Shown here piece by piece: positions 1 through 12,000 of a DNA stretch of 29,871 nt. Each line of letters opens with the position of its first letter. Positions within the stretch are counted from its first letter, which is position 1. The notes beneath the pieces were generated by a model, which saw only the letters and a list, made by a program, of their open reading frames with translations, made no database searches and was not told where the DNA came from. The stretch is taken from positions 1 to 29,871 of the IMG/VR virus record IMGVR_UViG_3300042397_002194; one strand, written 5' to 3'. Both the position numbers and the translations under genes were made by a program. Origin of the DNA: a virus.

Positions 1-183
1 AGAATGATTTTCTAAAAGATGTAGGAAATTTGATGCAATATCGTATGCATATCCTGATGCATTTTTACCAATAAGTGTTAAACTAGTAGAGTAATTGTTA
101 CCAGGATTTCCTGGTAGGCCGTCATCTACTACAATTGCACTACTAAACTTAGTAGGGTCAGTGAAATAAACAGTAAATGCCAT
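1..183 (-). CDS. Tail/fibre protein, N-terminal part only (runs off left edge)
   Basis: The reading frame starts at ATG 183-181 and stays open for 61 codons to the left edge. It begins MAFTVYFTDPTKF and continues with a segment containing STSLTLIGKNASGYAYD, then FLHLLENHS at the edge. The pattern 'TSLTLIGKN..GY......NFLHLLENxx' resembles a short N-terminal module I associate with marine T4-like phage tail-fibre or baseplate-appendage proteins. A strong Shine-Dalgarno AGGAG (plus-strand ctcct, 190-194) lies 6 nt upstream of the ATG, inside the end of the 218-aa gene, and the two genes are separated by one base (TAA-C-ATG). The position after the collagen-like fibre and the 218-aa protein fits a tail-tip component. 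The rest of the protein is outside the window, so its function cannot be decided. Confidence 0.7.
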   Translation of the reverse strand, partial: MAFTVYFTDPTKFSSAIVVDDGLPGNPGNNYSTSLTLIGKNASGYAYDIASNFLHLLENHS

Positions 184-184
184 G

Positions 185-841
185 TTATGCTCCTACCCCG
201 CTGATGCTTTGAATTCTAACTGTGTAATCAATTTGAATCATACGATTCAAACTTTTCTGCACTGGGTGAAAAACAACATGAGTAAGCAATAATTCGTTTC
301 CGGTTGCATCGTAGCCAACTAGTCCAAGTTCATCAAATACGTATTGTCCGTCAAGATTAGAACTATTATCAAAGGCAAGTTGTCCGTTAGGTTCTCCAAA
401 ATCTAATAGACAACTTACTAATAGATCGCTATAGGTAGCCCCAGTTAAGTGTCTCGATTCCATGTAATTTCTTGTGGGATCTAAATTGGAAGAATTAGCA
501 GCATCAACAATTTTTTCATAGGTTTTATTGTACAAAGCAGCATTTTGCCCAATAGAGTTTGGAGTTAAATAGGTAATAATACCGGTAGGATCAACACGAC
601 TGCCACCATTACCAAAAGACATTTTACTTACAAATCCATAGCCCTGATTGCCAATACTGTTAGTCAATGCAAGACTAAAGTTTTCATAGTGAATTGCGTT
701 TCTTTTATTAACAAAAACTTCATTAGTTTTTGGATCATAAATTTTAATATGACCTTGCAGACTGACTCCCCCTGTTTCATTAGGAGCAGAATCCTGAATT
801 TTAGGAATATCATCAATTGGTGTTTTATTTTCTTCATGCAT
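185..841 (-). CDS. Virion structural protein of unknown role (218 aa)
   Basis: A 218-aa soluble protein with no signal peptide or membrane segment. The N-terminus (about residues 1-25) is polar and probably flexible. It is followed by a beta-rich region (GHIKIYDPKTNEVFVNKRN at about 30-47) and ends in a strand-rich segment with LLLTHVVFHPVQKSLNR and IDYTVRIQSI. It lies between the collagen-like fibre gene (24 nt upstream) and another appendage gene (1 nt downstream), so a role as a fibre-attachment or baseplate-peripheral protein is likely by context. I recognise the general look of a conserved T4-like marine phage structural protein but cannot name the family. A TATAAAATA element 20 nt upstream may be its own late promoter. 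The Shine-Dalgarno is weak (GGATAAG). Confidence 0.8.
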   Translation of the reverse strand: MHEENKTPIDDIPKIQDSAPNETGGVSLQGHIKIYDPKTNEVFVNKRNAIHYENFSLALTNSIGNQGYGFVSKMSFGNGGSRVDPTGIITYLTPNSIGQNAALYNKTYEKIVDAANSSNLDPTRNYMESRHLTGATYSDLLVSCLLDFGEPNGQLAFDNSSNLDGQYVFDELGLVGYDATGNELLLTHVVFHPVQKSLNRMIQIDYTVRIQSISGVGA

Positions 842-860
842 GATTGTACTTATCCATTAT

Positions 861-869
861 TATTTTATA
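861..869 (-). promoter_or_regulatory. Candidate T4-type late promoter for the 218-aa gene
   Basis: On the minus strand this reads TATAAAATA, one inserted A relative to the T4 late-promoter octamer TATAAATA. It overlaps the stop region of the collagen-like fibre gene and ends 19 nt before the ATG at 841. AT-rich sequence makes chance matches common, so this is tentative. Confidence 0.3.
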
Positions 870-3024
870 CTATGTTAATTGTATTTCCCATTGCTGAATG
901 AATAGAACATTGATAATACAATGTCGAAGGAGCATTCATAGGAACTGTAAATGTTGTAGTTCCTGTAGCACTTCCAGAAATCCCAGATGTATATGCGGCA
1001 CCGCCGTTACTAACCCTAATTAAAAACGGATGACTTGCTCCTGTAGTGTTAATAAAATTATAGGTAAATCCTTTATAAAGATATAATATAGGATCATCTG
1101 TGTTGCCTGTAACAATACCCGGGCCAGTAAATGTATAGGCAATGGTTCCGTTACTTGCTAACGACCATGTTATGCCTGCAAAAATTCCAGTTGCGCCGGT
1201 TGGACCAATTGCGCCAGTTGCGCCAACAGGGCCAGTAGCACCTTCGGCACCAGTGGCGCCGGTCGGGCCAGTAGCACCTCCTGGATCGCCTTGTGGTCCT
1301 GTTGCACCTTCAGGACCGCTGGCACCAGTTGCACCAGTTAGTCCAATTGCTCCAGTTGCTCCTTCGGGTCCTGTTGCACCTGTAGGTCCAGTGGGACCTA
1401 ATTCACCTGTTAAGTCAAATAACCAAGAACTATAGGTGCCAGTGCCTTCTGTTGTGATTGGGTTAAGTGTAAGATTTTTTCCTGCAAAACTTACAATTTG
1501 ACCGTAAATTGTTGCACTAGATCCTGCATAGGCATACACATAATTACCGCCCATAAATGCAGATTCAGATACCGCAGATTTATTTGTAACAAATGTTACA
1601 GTAGATGTTCCAATTTCAACTGTACTAGTTGATATTAGCCCTGCAAAACCAGGACCAGTTGCACCTTGTGGTCCAGTAGATCCAGTAGGTCCAATATCAC
1701 CAGTTCTTGCAAATGTTAAAATAAGTTCAGCTTGATCGTCAAATCTAAATACGCCGTCAACATGGGCACAATCTATTTTAAAATATCCATCTTCTTCAGT
1801 AATGGCGGTAATTGTAAAAATTGCAAACGTGCTAGGAACATTGGCGACGCCAATTCTAAAATGTCCCTTTAATGGACTAGTACTATCGTCGATAGTTCTT
1901 AAAAAACTTTGAAGGTCGACACCGTTGATATCTCGATCATCTACGTATAATGAAGTAGCGTCAGGCAATGTTTGATCATTAAATTTAACTCGACCGTTAC
2001 CCGGATCGTCGTCTGTTACTGCTGTACTAAATCTATAATTAACAGTTAGGCCGCCAAAACTTCCAGCTGGACCGGTTGAACCTTGAGGGCCAGTTGCACC
2101 AGTTCCGCCTCTAAGGCCAGTTGCACCAGTAGATCCGTTTACTCCCTGAATACCAGTAGCACCTGTAGCACCTGTGCTGCCTATTGGACCAGTTGCACCG
2201 CCCGGATCGCCTGCATCTCCTTTTGGTCCGGTAGCACCAGTAGATCCTAACGTACCAGTTGCACCTGTAGAACCTTGATAACCTTGTGCTCCAATCTCTC
2301 CTTGGGGACCGGTTGCTCCAGTAGTGCCGATTGTACCTTGAGAACCAACTAATGTAATAATCCAATCATTATAAGTTCCAGTATTACCAATTAATAATGG
2401 TCTTATTCTAAGTTGATTCCCTGTAAAACTTTCAATTAATCCGTCAATCAATGAAGTAAGACCCGAGCTAGAACTTGCAGTTGCTCTTACTCGAGAACTT
2501 ACGGTGTATGCCACAGTACTCGATGATACATTAGTAACAAATGTAACTGTCGAAAGACCGACAGTAATTAAACTTTGCGAATATAAAGGAGGAAATCCTA
2601 ATCCAGTTGCACCAAATCCTGTTGAACCAGGTTCTCCAGTTGCGCCTGTTGGGCCTGTAGCGCCTGTTGGTCCGGTTGCACCTGCGCCAGTTGCGCCTGG
2701 TAGACCAGTTGCACCGTTAAAGCCTGTTGCGCCAATTGGACCTGTTGATCCAGTTGATCCTTGCGGGCCATCCACTCCGTTTAATCCACTTTGACCGGTT
2801 GCGCCAATATTCCCTTGTGGACCAGTTGCACCAACACCAGTTGCACCAGTAGGACCAGTTGCACCAGTTAGACCAGTTGCACCAGTTGACCCTTGAGCTG
2901 CGGTTTGAAGTTGTGTTTTAAAGTTTCCAAACGTAAAGGCGTAATTTGTTCCGCTAGATAGCACCGGAAAAATAGTGTCATCCGTCGCACTAGTTAATGT
3001 TGTAAGTTGTGAAATTCTTGCCAT
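865..3024 (-). CDS. Collagen-like tail fibre with C-terminal cupredoxin domain (719 aa)
   Basis: A modular fibre. Residues 1-42 form a short head ([20 protein letters not shown]) of the kind that starts many phage collagen-like fibres, probably the attachment end. Gly-X-Y stretches (mostly [10 protein letters not shown]-type) occupy about 43-148, 230-328, 438-460 and 537-612 and should form a trimeric collagen-like stalk. Between them lie globular domains: about 150-232 and 463-543 are copies of one domain (both with STVTFVTN and GTY..W), and about 328-445 is a separate domain (NYRFST through ILTFARTGD) I associate with other phage fibres. The tip, about 613-719, is a cupredoxin-like beta-sandwich ([33 protein letters not shown]) with a possible type-1 copper set H665, C706, H709, M712. 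The start lies one base after the giant gene's stop; the Shine-Dalgarno (AGG) is weak. Host-receptor binding is inferred. Confidence 0.88.
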   Translation of the reverse strand: MARISQLTTLTSATDDTIFPVLSSGTNYAFTFGNFKTQLQTAAQGSTGATGLTGATGPTGATGVGATGPQGNIGATGQSGLNGVDGPQGSTGSTGPIGATGFNGATGLPGATGAGATGPTGATGPTGATGEPGSTGFGATGLGFPPLYSQSLITVGLSTVTFVTNVSSSTVAYTVSSRVRATASSSSGLTSLIDGLIESFTGNQLRIRPLLIGNTGTYNDWIITLVGSQGTIGTTGATGPQGEIGAQGYQGSTGATGTLGSTGATGPKGDAGDPGGATGPIGSTGATGATGIQGVNGSTGATGLRGGTGATGPQGSTGPAGSFGGLTVNYRFSTAVTDDDPGNGRVKFNDQTLPDATSLYVDDRDINGVDLQSFLRTIDDSTSPLKGHFRIGVANVPSTFAIFTITAITEEDGYFKIDCAHVDGVFRFDDQAELILTFARTGDIGPTGSTGPQGATGPGFAGLISTSTVEIGTSTVTFVTNKSAVSESAFMGGNYVYAYAGSSATIYGQIVSFAGKNLTLNPITTEGTGTYSSWLFDLTGELGPTGPTGATGPEGATGAIGLTGATGASGPEGATGPQGDPGGATGPTGATGAEGATGPVGATGAIGPTGATGIFAGITWSLASNGTIAYTFTGPGIVTGNTDDPILYLYKGFTYNFINTTGASHPFLIRVSNGGAAYTSGISGSATGTTTFTVPMNAPSTLYYQCSIHSAMGNTINIV
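1180..1412 (-). repeat. Collagen-like Gly-X-Y coding repeat, fourth segment
   Basis: The fibre gene encodes an unbroken Gly-X-Y series here (about residues 537-612), dominated by GAT, GPT, GPE and GAE triplets. At DNA level it is a degenerate 9-nt repeat (plus-strand forms such as ccagttgca and ccagtagca). It separates the second copy of the STVTFVTN domain from the cupredoxin tip. Confidence 0.9.
2050..2335 (-). repeat. Collagen-like Gly-X-Y coding repeat, second segment
   Basis: Gly-X-Y series of about 98 residues between the first STVTFVTN domain and the middle globular domain, including charged triplets ([13 protein letters not shown]) and a GPAG end. Charged and Pro-bearing triplets of this kind stabilise bacterial and phage collagen-like trimers. 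Confidence 0.9.
2590..2899 (-). repeat. Collagen-like Gly-X-Y coding repeat, first segment
   Basis: Gly-X-Y series of about 100 residues directly after the N-terminal attachment head, with three apparent one-residue breaks (GVGATG, GAGATG, GFGATG), which may introduce kinks in the stalk. Confidence 0.9.
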
Positions 3025-3025
3025 A

Positions 3026-6000
3026 TTATGAACCTATTAAAGGATCTCCTGTTTCGCTGTCTAACGTATCTCCAGACTCTAATACTAGATACTGATCTGT
3101 AGTTGTATTCTGACCATAGTAATATTTATCTGGTAGGAAAGATGGACATTCTAACAAGAATTTAACCTGTTCAATATTTCTAGTGTGTACATCACTGTAT
3201 TCAAATCCAATTTCTTGCGATATCGATTGAATTACTTTAAGTTCTGCACCAACTTGTGGTTGGAAATTAATAACAACCATACTTGTTGCTGTGTTAATAC
3301 TAAACTCTGGATTTAAAGTTACTATGCTAGATGTGCCTGCAGAATTAACATCTCCAGAATCGTAACCAATACTAACATCAGTAATTTTATAAGACGATGT
3401 TGTATTTTTTAGTGTTTTAACTCCGTTGTTAAACATTGATGTAAACGTATCAGAGATAGGTTTTCTCAATGTTCGACCTTGGTAAACAACTTCAACATGG
3501 TTATAGGCATTAACTATAGATCCAGTAAACACTACGTTTGTTAATGTAAACGTAGTATTAGTAGTACTGTTAATAGAAAATTTATCAACACGTTTATATT
3601 CAACTAAAGGAATATTTTGTGACGGACCTTGATCTAACACAATAGAACTTTCTTTGTGTAAAATTTTAACTCCAGTTCCGAGTGTTCCCCTACGTAACCA
3701 ACTTAATTTATTTCCTTCAAGTTTAAAGAATTCAATCCTTTCACCGTCAATCAAAATAACGCCTGGGCGATTTTTATCGTGGTTCGGAGGAGTAAGAACA
3801 CTCGAATCTTCAACAGTAATTGATGTATCAGTTGACAATAAATCTGCTGCTAATTGAGTAGAATTTTGCTGGCTAATACGTTTATAATGAGTTCTTCCTA
3901 AGTTGTCTTGGAAGATTCGATAACCAATTAATTTTTCACTTGTTTGGTCAACAACGCTCATGATGACTACTGTGTCAGTGTCACGCAGTTTAAATCTTTC
4001 ATTAAGTATTACAGTTCTGTTGTCGCTTTCGATTCTAAAATCAGCTTCTCTAGTAATAGGAAGGCCATTAATTTCTACCCAAACATATTCACTGCTTACC
4101 ACAGTTCTACTTAATTTAAAAATACCAGCATAGTTGCCTTTGTATCTTTCTCTTCTAAATAAACTGTTATCATGGTTGCTAAATGTAGTAACTTTAATAA
4201 CGCTTGAGGATGAAACATCAACTCTATTTGTCAACACCAAACGATTGTTAACTACATAGTAATCATGATCTCTAAGAATAGTAATTGCAACAACATCATT
4301 GTTAGTCAATCTTCCTTCAGAAAAATCAACTGAATTATTATCTTGATTTAATTTGATTTCTTGACTAAATGACTGTCGTACTCCATTAACATAGACTTCG
4401 AGCACTACTCTGTCAGGCAATCCTTGAGGATAATCAATGTGTTGATCTAACGAGAAACTTCTTACTCCGTTTGCAGCGGAATAATAAACGGTATCAGGCG
4501 GACTTAATCTAACTCCGTTTCTTTCAACAACTAGTTGACTATGGAACGGTTCTATATTTCCCGGTGGATAAGTTAGTGCAAAAGAAGTAGTTCCTGTAGT
4601 TGCAGAAATAATTTGCTCTTGCACTTCACTAAATGCTTTAGCATCACTGGCAAAGAACCAAACTTGTAACAAGTCTCCAATATTTAAATTACTAGCAAAC
4701 GTTATTTTAACTCTGCCAGATGTTCCTGATTTTAACGAGCCAGATAAAACATAGTCACTTCTCTTTATGCCGTTAACAGTTACGTAGGCACTATTAACAT
4801 CTGTATAATTAGAAGCAAAATCAAAAACTTTCTGGCCGCTAATATAGGTAATCGGTACAGATGCTTTTTCTAAGAAGTTTTTACCGCCAACACTCATAGT
4901 TGTGATAGATAACAATTCCGGATCCGGGTTTTGATTTTTAAATGGATCAAAACTACCCTGGCCTGCATACTGCCAGTTACCGCCATTACTGGTGCTATAA
5001 AATACGTGACTAGTATTATTTTGAATATTAGCATCATCTACTAAAATACCAGCTCCGGGAACACTACCAGAACGACCTAATGCAACTCCAGTAATGAATC
5101 CTTGGTCGCCGTTAAAGTTTGAACCTCTCCAAGCATTTTCATAAATCATTTCAATGTACTGATTTGTTCCGTCACTGTATAACGTGACTTCAAATTGATA
5201 AGCCGGTACTGTTGTAGCTGAAGTTCTTTGATTATAATGAGAACCTTGGAACCTTAGACGCCAGTACACAAAATTACCAATTTCACCGTTACTTAAGAAT
5301 AGACCAGGAGTTTCGCCAGTAGAAAGAGGAATATCTCTTAATCCGGTAGCCGAATTAATTCCATAGTCTTGCCATAGGTCGCAATACTCAATATATATTG
5401 CAGGATTGGTTAGGTAACCCAATAATAACGGAGTCCAATCACTTGAACCATCACCGAATGTTAAGTAACCGTTAGTTCCTACATATACTTGATCATACAA
5501 TGTTCCAAACATGTTCCAACTAAAGCCCAATGGGTAAGGCCCTGTAAAGGTGTCATCACCAGCCTGGCTAGCAATTACATTTCCTTGTCTACGAGGCAAC
5601 GCATTATTAGGACTAAAATACGGTCCACGAATACCTGCATACGGATCGTCTAAAAATACTATTTCATTAGTAAGATAATCAATTGTATAATCTGTTCCAT
5701 AGATCAACAGATCGTTGTTAAGTAGAACTTCTACAGACTGATTGTTAGGTGGAGTAAATCCAATTGGATATCTATTAGTGAACGCATCTTTGAAATACTT
5801 TTTATTGATCATCAAAGCAGCGCCGGACTTAGGATATGTATAAACGTTAATTCCTAAACTGTCAGATACTTTGCCTGGAAGATTCTCTTCTGGGCCGTAA
5901 CTGTTAGTTGTACTAATTAATTTGTCGCCGTCAATATTAATATCTTCTAAATCTTCTGATCTAGAAGGTACCCATTCATCGTTAACTAATTCTAAATAAC

Positions 6001-9000
6001 CTCCAGATATATATGTATCTAAATCTAAATCTACTATTGGTAAAGAGCCGTCACTATCTTCAGATCGGAACAAAATCCTATCTTCAATGTTATAAATTTG
6101 AGCAACTGAAATAGTACTTAAAAATCCAGTTCCTGTAAATGGGATAGTGTCTACTCTTACAAACTTATCTGACCCTGCTGTCTTTACATAGGTGTTGTAG
6201 TTAACATTTTGTGCTGGCACAAACGGCAACGAATACACCAACGGGTTCGGATTAACAAACGACAGCGAAGTTCCTGTTGCTACAAAAACTGGAGTATTAA
6301 GTGTTACTTTCCATCGAGATGCTGTTTGGTTTTCAATGTTAAAAGGCATTGCAGTAGACGATGTAACAGTATAGATAACTGTTGCAATTGTTACTGTGGA
6401 ATTAACTTTTAAATCAATGACGTTTTTATTATCAGGAATATCGAAGTATAAAATAGTACCTGCATTATTTGTTGTGTTTGCAGAAACTACAGTAGAAATT
6501 CGAGGACCTTTTGTTTCGTAGGATCCTAATTCTGGAACAAAATCATCCCAATTACTTTCACCAAACGGAGTTGAATCCCAACCCTTTGACACTTCAAAAG
6601 GCAAGGTATCGATTGTTACTCCTGGATATTCTAATCCATACATTAACATAGTAGCTGTATTACCAGGCATACCCGAAATAGGAGAATAGTAATCTCTAAT
6701 TCTATCAACTGCATGATACAAAGAATGATCTTTTTTATACTCTATCGATATGCTTGATAATTTTTTTGGTATTTCTTTTAACTGAAGTTTACCAAATAAT
6801 TTAGAATACCCATTAACTTTCTTAGAATATTTGATAAGGTTATAATCGCCTGATAATACACGAATACCGTTAACCTTAACTGTAACATTATTTTTATCTG
6901 GGTTAGGTGCCCATGTTAAATCAAATTCTCTACTAGATCCTGTAGCAATATAAGAATCATGTGCTAATGCAGAGGTAACTTCATTGTAGCCCGATACTCT
7001 ATCAAACTTCATTACAACTTTGTTTGATCGGACAACATCATTAGCCAATCTAGGGTAAACACGAGCTGCAATTAAATTTGTCGGGCCGCCTCCGATTAAA
7101 TTAACAATAGGAGTAGCAGTATATCCAGCTCCTGGATTAGTTACAACAATCTTAGAAATTTTTCCAAGTGCAATATAAGCAATTGCTTTGGCGCCGCTTC
7201 CTGTAGTATCTCCCGGTTGAGGTACAATCTCAACAATAGGAGGTATTTCATAACCAGACCCACCGCTGTATACATCAATAGATTCCACACGGTAGGTATA
7301 ATTACGGAGCCAGGATTTCCAAGGATTTCTATTAAGTTCAGGCCTGTTAAACGAAACAGGAATAAATCTTCCTTGGCTCGAACTGTATACTGACGGTAAA
7401 TCAAAGTCAGTTATAACAGTGTTTGACACATCAGTAGCGGTGTAACTATTTGTAAAATTCCTAATTTTAGTATGATACGGTTTAGTCTCATTAATATAAT
7501 CTTGATAATAAGATTCGTTGTTTAATTTATAAACAGGACGCTGATCTAACTCACCTGCATAATTGTAAACATTAATAAAAGAAGTTTTAAATGCCCAATC
7601 TAAAGATTTTTGTTCAGACATTGCATATTTTACAAGTTTAAAGAAAAGTTTGTTATAGTAAACTTTTAACTGTCCGACAAACACATCTTCAAAAATTCCA
7701 TAGATTATATTTTCAGTTTCTTTAGCAGGATTTTGATCGAATGACGTTTGATCCCATCCTGACACTTGATCCCATCCATATACTGATTCTGTATAATTCC
7801 AAATTGAATTATCTATTTTAATAGTTCCGTTTTCCTGATATATTAAATCGTACTTGTCATTAAACGATCCTACTCCAGAATTTTCAAATCGTCTTCTTAA
7901 AATAATATATCTTCCGTCACCACCGTTCCTGACTTTAATGTAATTTCCTCCAGGAATAGAATCTAATGCAGGAAGTTGATAAGGGGCATCTATTGTTGCA
8001 ATGATATCTTGAGAAGGATTGTAAGTGTCATCTATCCAATCAATATACTTCCAAAAATTTGTTGTGTCAAATGATTGTGTGTATTTTCTTAGGAAACTCT
8101 TATTTTCGTAATCCCATTCATATCTGCTCCATTTACCGTTAACTGTTTCATCAGTTCTTACAACTACACTAAAGGGTCTAACAGTTAATGTAGGAGTAAA
8201 AGTATAATTCTTACCAGAATTTACTATATTTGCGTTAACAATTTCTCCTACAATGTTGACTTCAGTTTGAATTATAGCGTCAGTACCGTCACCATCGATA
8301 TAAACCGTAGGGCCTACAAACGTATTAGATTCTTGATTAGATATAGATAATTTTTTGTTTAATGTTCCGAACCCAAAGCCCGGATTAACAATTCTTACAG
8401 AAATTATTCTTCCGTGTTGTACTTCACATGTTAGCTGTGCTTTTTTAAGATTTCTTGTTACAATAGAAAAATCTCTTTCAATTATATCTTCAACAACAAC
8501 ATCGTATGTTCCTAAAAATGAATTTGGTATTTCATCTTTAGATAAAAACTTATCTAAACTTACACTGTCAACAATATTATTTTTTTCTAAGATAGAATTA
8601 GAATATTCAACAAAAGTTCTTAACGCCGATATTCTATCTTTGAAAATACTTTGTCGAGGTCTAAATCCTACACCATATTTTTGTCTATCAGATAATAAAA
8701 TATCTGGTACAGGATTTCCTGTAGCATCAGTTCCTAATAAACTATCTATTAACTTTCTAATTAGTAGTGTAGTAGGAACACTAGCAGCATTTCCGTCTTG
8801 AAGTAATAGCCATTCAGTGTGAGCATTAGTTTCCTTGCCTGTTAAGTCTATATCTACAGAAAGATTTATATTTTTTCCATAGATAGAACTATCCATGTTA
8901 GTTAACATAACTGCATTATTTGCAATTATTGATACAAATTTTAAACCTTTAGATTTAGGATCTGCAATAGTTGAAGCAACATCATATGCACTTAGTCGTC

Positions 9001-12000
9001 TTGAAGTACCTAGAGGAACTGTTACCTTATTTTTTACCCAGTAATAATAAACATTACTAAATGAATTTGAAATAGGATCCCATACTTGTTTAATAGATAT
9101 GACCGAGTTATCTGAGAACTTAGGTTGTCCGCTGATACCTTCAGATAACCCCTCATTTGTATCAGCAATAGCACTCCATTGGCTTGGAAGTAGAGATGTT
9201 CTTACCCACTCATAAACATCAATCATAGACCCAGGAAATAAATTGTTCCAATTATTTCTTCTAAATTCTAATTCGCCTTGTTCATACCATAGATACTTGA
9301 CAGAACTTAAATCCCACCATAGTTCGCCTACGTGCTCGTCTAACCAGTTATTGTTTGTATTAGCAGCTACACCATTAACTCCTATAGAGTAAATTGCAGG
9401 ATCAAACAATGATTTAAAAGTTAACTCTTGGTCTGCAATACCTGAAATTTTTCCTTTAATAGGATCAATAATTTCTAAATAATCAACAACTGTTTCTTTA
9501 TCTGTATCAATAGTTTTAATAGATTTAATAAAGGATAGATCAATAAGTTCGCTTTCTTCTCTTAGAACTTTCCAACTACTTAAAGATGCAGATGTAGAGT
9601 TATAAAAATATAAAGCCCCTAATTGATTATTAGTCTGAGGTAGGCCTGGAGCTCCGATAATAACTCCTGTATTAGACACAAAAGAACTGTTACCGTAAAG
9701 TTGACCTGGAGTAGAAAGTTGATTAAACAACTCCTCGCCGAATACAAATTTATTTTTTTCTTTTACAAATGTAAACGCTGCTCCAGAATTTTTAATTACA
9801 GAATAAAATTGAGTAGTACCAGAATCAAACGTAGTAGATTCTCTCTGTTCACTTAATTCATCAAGAACATATTTTTCTTGTGTGTTATTTTGATTTCTAT
9901 ATGTATCAAATGACACATATGGTTTATGACTAGATCTTGCACTACCAATTACTAAAGTTTTGCCGTCGGGTGAAATATTGATGAGATTACCAAAATCAAA
10001 TCCATAATTAGAATAAGGGTTATCTATTACGTGATTTAATTTAAATCTATCTTCACTCCATTTCATTACAAAAACTTTTCCAGATTTTGTTGGACTATCA
10101 CTGGCACTGATAGCAGAAATAAACAGATACTCTCCGTCTCTGTCCATACAAATACTTTCAGCAAAACCAGAGCCGGGGCCTGCAAGACCATACAATTCTG
10201 GACTGTCTGAAGAAATATGTTGGATATTAGAATAACTATCGCCGATGTTCGATGTGTAGATATACACAGCACCAGTAGATGTAGACCAGCCCGGCGCTGC
10301 TACTGCAACACGACTACCTGTATAGTTACCCGATATTGCATGACCAAATCTACTATTAGCAGTTAACGGTGCAAGAGTTGTAGGTAATCTAGCATTAGAT
10401 ACTGCACTTGCAACTATTATTGCAGAAGTTGTACTAATTGTGTTGACAATATTATGATATACGGCCCCTTCATTTATTGAAGAACCATTTGATTCTGGGC
10501 TAGATACAAATACAACTTTTGAAGATGTTGATCTGTTGCCTAAATAGATACTGTGTCCAAAATGGCTGTCTGTTTCTGGTTGGGGACTGGAAAATACCAG
10601 TTCAAATACATCTTCGTTATTAGTAAAATCATATTTTACAATCTTAACCAAACCTTGATTTTCATAAGTCGAAGTAGTACCAATTACAGATACGGTGCTA
10701 AATTTATTAGACGATAATGTTTGTTTAATATATGATGCAGTAGGGGCACCTATATAGATATAATCATTGTCTTGGTCAAACTGAATTGACTTACCAAAAG
10801 ATGAGTTATTATCGCCAGTGAAATACTTTTCAATTTTAGAAGGATTCGGATTCAAAAATCCAGCAGATAAAATATCTGTTTTTAAATTGCCTTGTGTTTT
10901 GTAAACATATACTCTACCATAATCATCGGAAAGTCCACTATCAAAATAAAAGTTAGGAGAGGCAGTTATAAATTTAGAACCATCATCTGACCCTGCAATA
11001 CTAAAACCGTATTGCTGATTAGTTCCCAATGTGTAAGCTACATAAGGAGACTTAAACTCAAAAGAATTAAAGTTTTTAACTTTTTGGTATACTGACCATT
11101 TATTGTTTCCGTCATTGTCTACCCAGATTTTTTCATTTCTTGAAAATTTATCCAACGCTTCTGAAGATCTTATATCATCAAATTCATTAAATCTAACACT
11201 AACAAATTTAAAAAATAATCCTATTTGTGGATTAAAAGGAGTAGATAAAAACGATAAAGCTGAAGATACAGTGAACGAATTCAAAGACATTATGTCGTTG
11301 ACTCTGTATACTCCATCAATCTGAGAATCAAATTGACTGATACTGATTATGTCTCCTGATTGTAAATTATGCTTAAATTCTGTTGTAATTGTTAAACTTT
11401 CTCCAGGAACATCTACACTTGCATCAACTACTCGAGTAGGCATTTGAGTGTACCTAACAACATCCCAATCACCGTTAGGAGTGAAACCTATCCAAATAGT
11501 GTCACCTTCTTTTAGTGCCCTATTATTTGCAATGTCTAATAAACTTTCTCTATTAAATGCAGTAGCGGTAACATCGTCTAATCGTACATAACCTGCTGAC
11601 GGCAAAATAGATACACTGTCAGTAAGAACATTGTTTGATGTTTTAAAAGGCAGAGAATTATAATTCTTAGGTTTAATAACAATTTCATCATCAGTTTGGT
11701 AACTAATGAATTCACTAGCTACTACAGGTTCTGTGTCAACAAAATTAACTATCTGTGGATTTTCTTTAAATTTTAATTCATCTAGAGTAATTTCTAAAGT
11801 TTCGTTATTGGCAAAAGCTCCGAAATCTCCAACTCTAAAAGCCCAATCTTCATAATAATCAATAAATCCTCCCTGAGAGATAACACTAGCTTTTGCCAAT
11901 TTATTGATAGTATTTTTAGTTCCCTTTTCTTTAATATAACCTTGATAAAATTTATATTGACTAACGGAGTTTGTAAAAATATTAGTTAAATAATTTCTTG

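Noticed and set aside
1142-1435. Plus-strand open frame rich in Val-Ala-Pro and Gly-Pro opposite the fibre gene
   Set aside because: It is the mirror image of the Gly-X-Y repeat on the minus strand (Gly-Ala-Thr codons read backwards give such residues). It has no ribosome site; a similar one at 2504-2794 is explained the same way.
1180-2899. CRISPR-like or direct-repeat array
   Set aside because: The regular short repeats are in frame, degenerate and 9-18 nt long, and encode Gly-X-Y triplets; there are no constant repeats with unique spacers.
8355-8801. 148-codon plus-strand open frame
   Set aside because: It lies wholly inside the conserved giant gene on the other strand, has no Shine-Dalgarno or recognisable domain, and the AT-rich sequence gives many such frames by chance.
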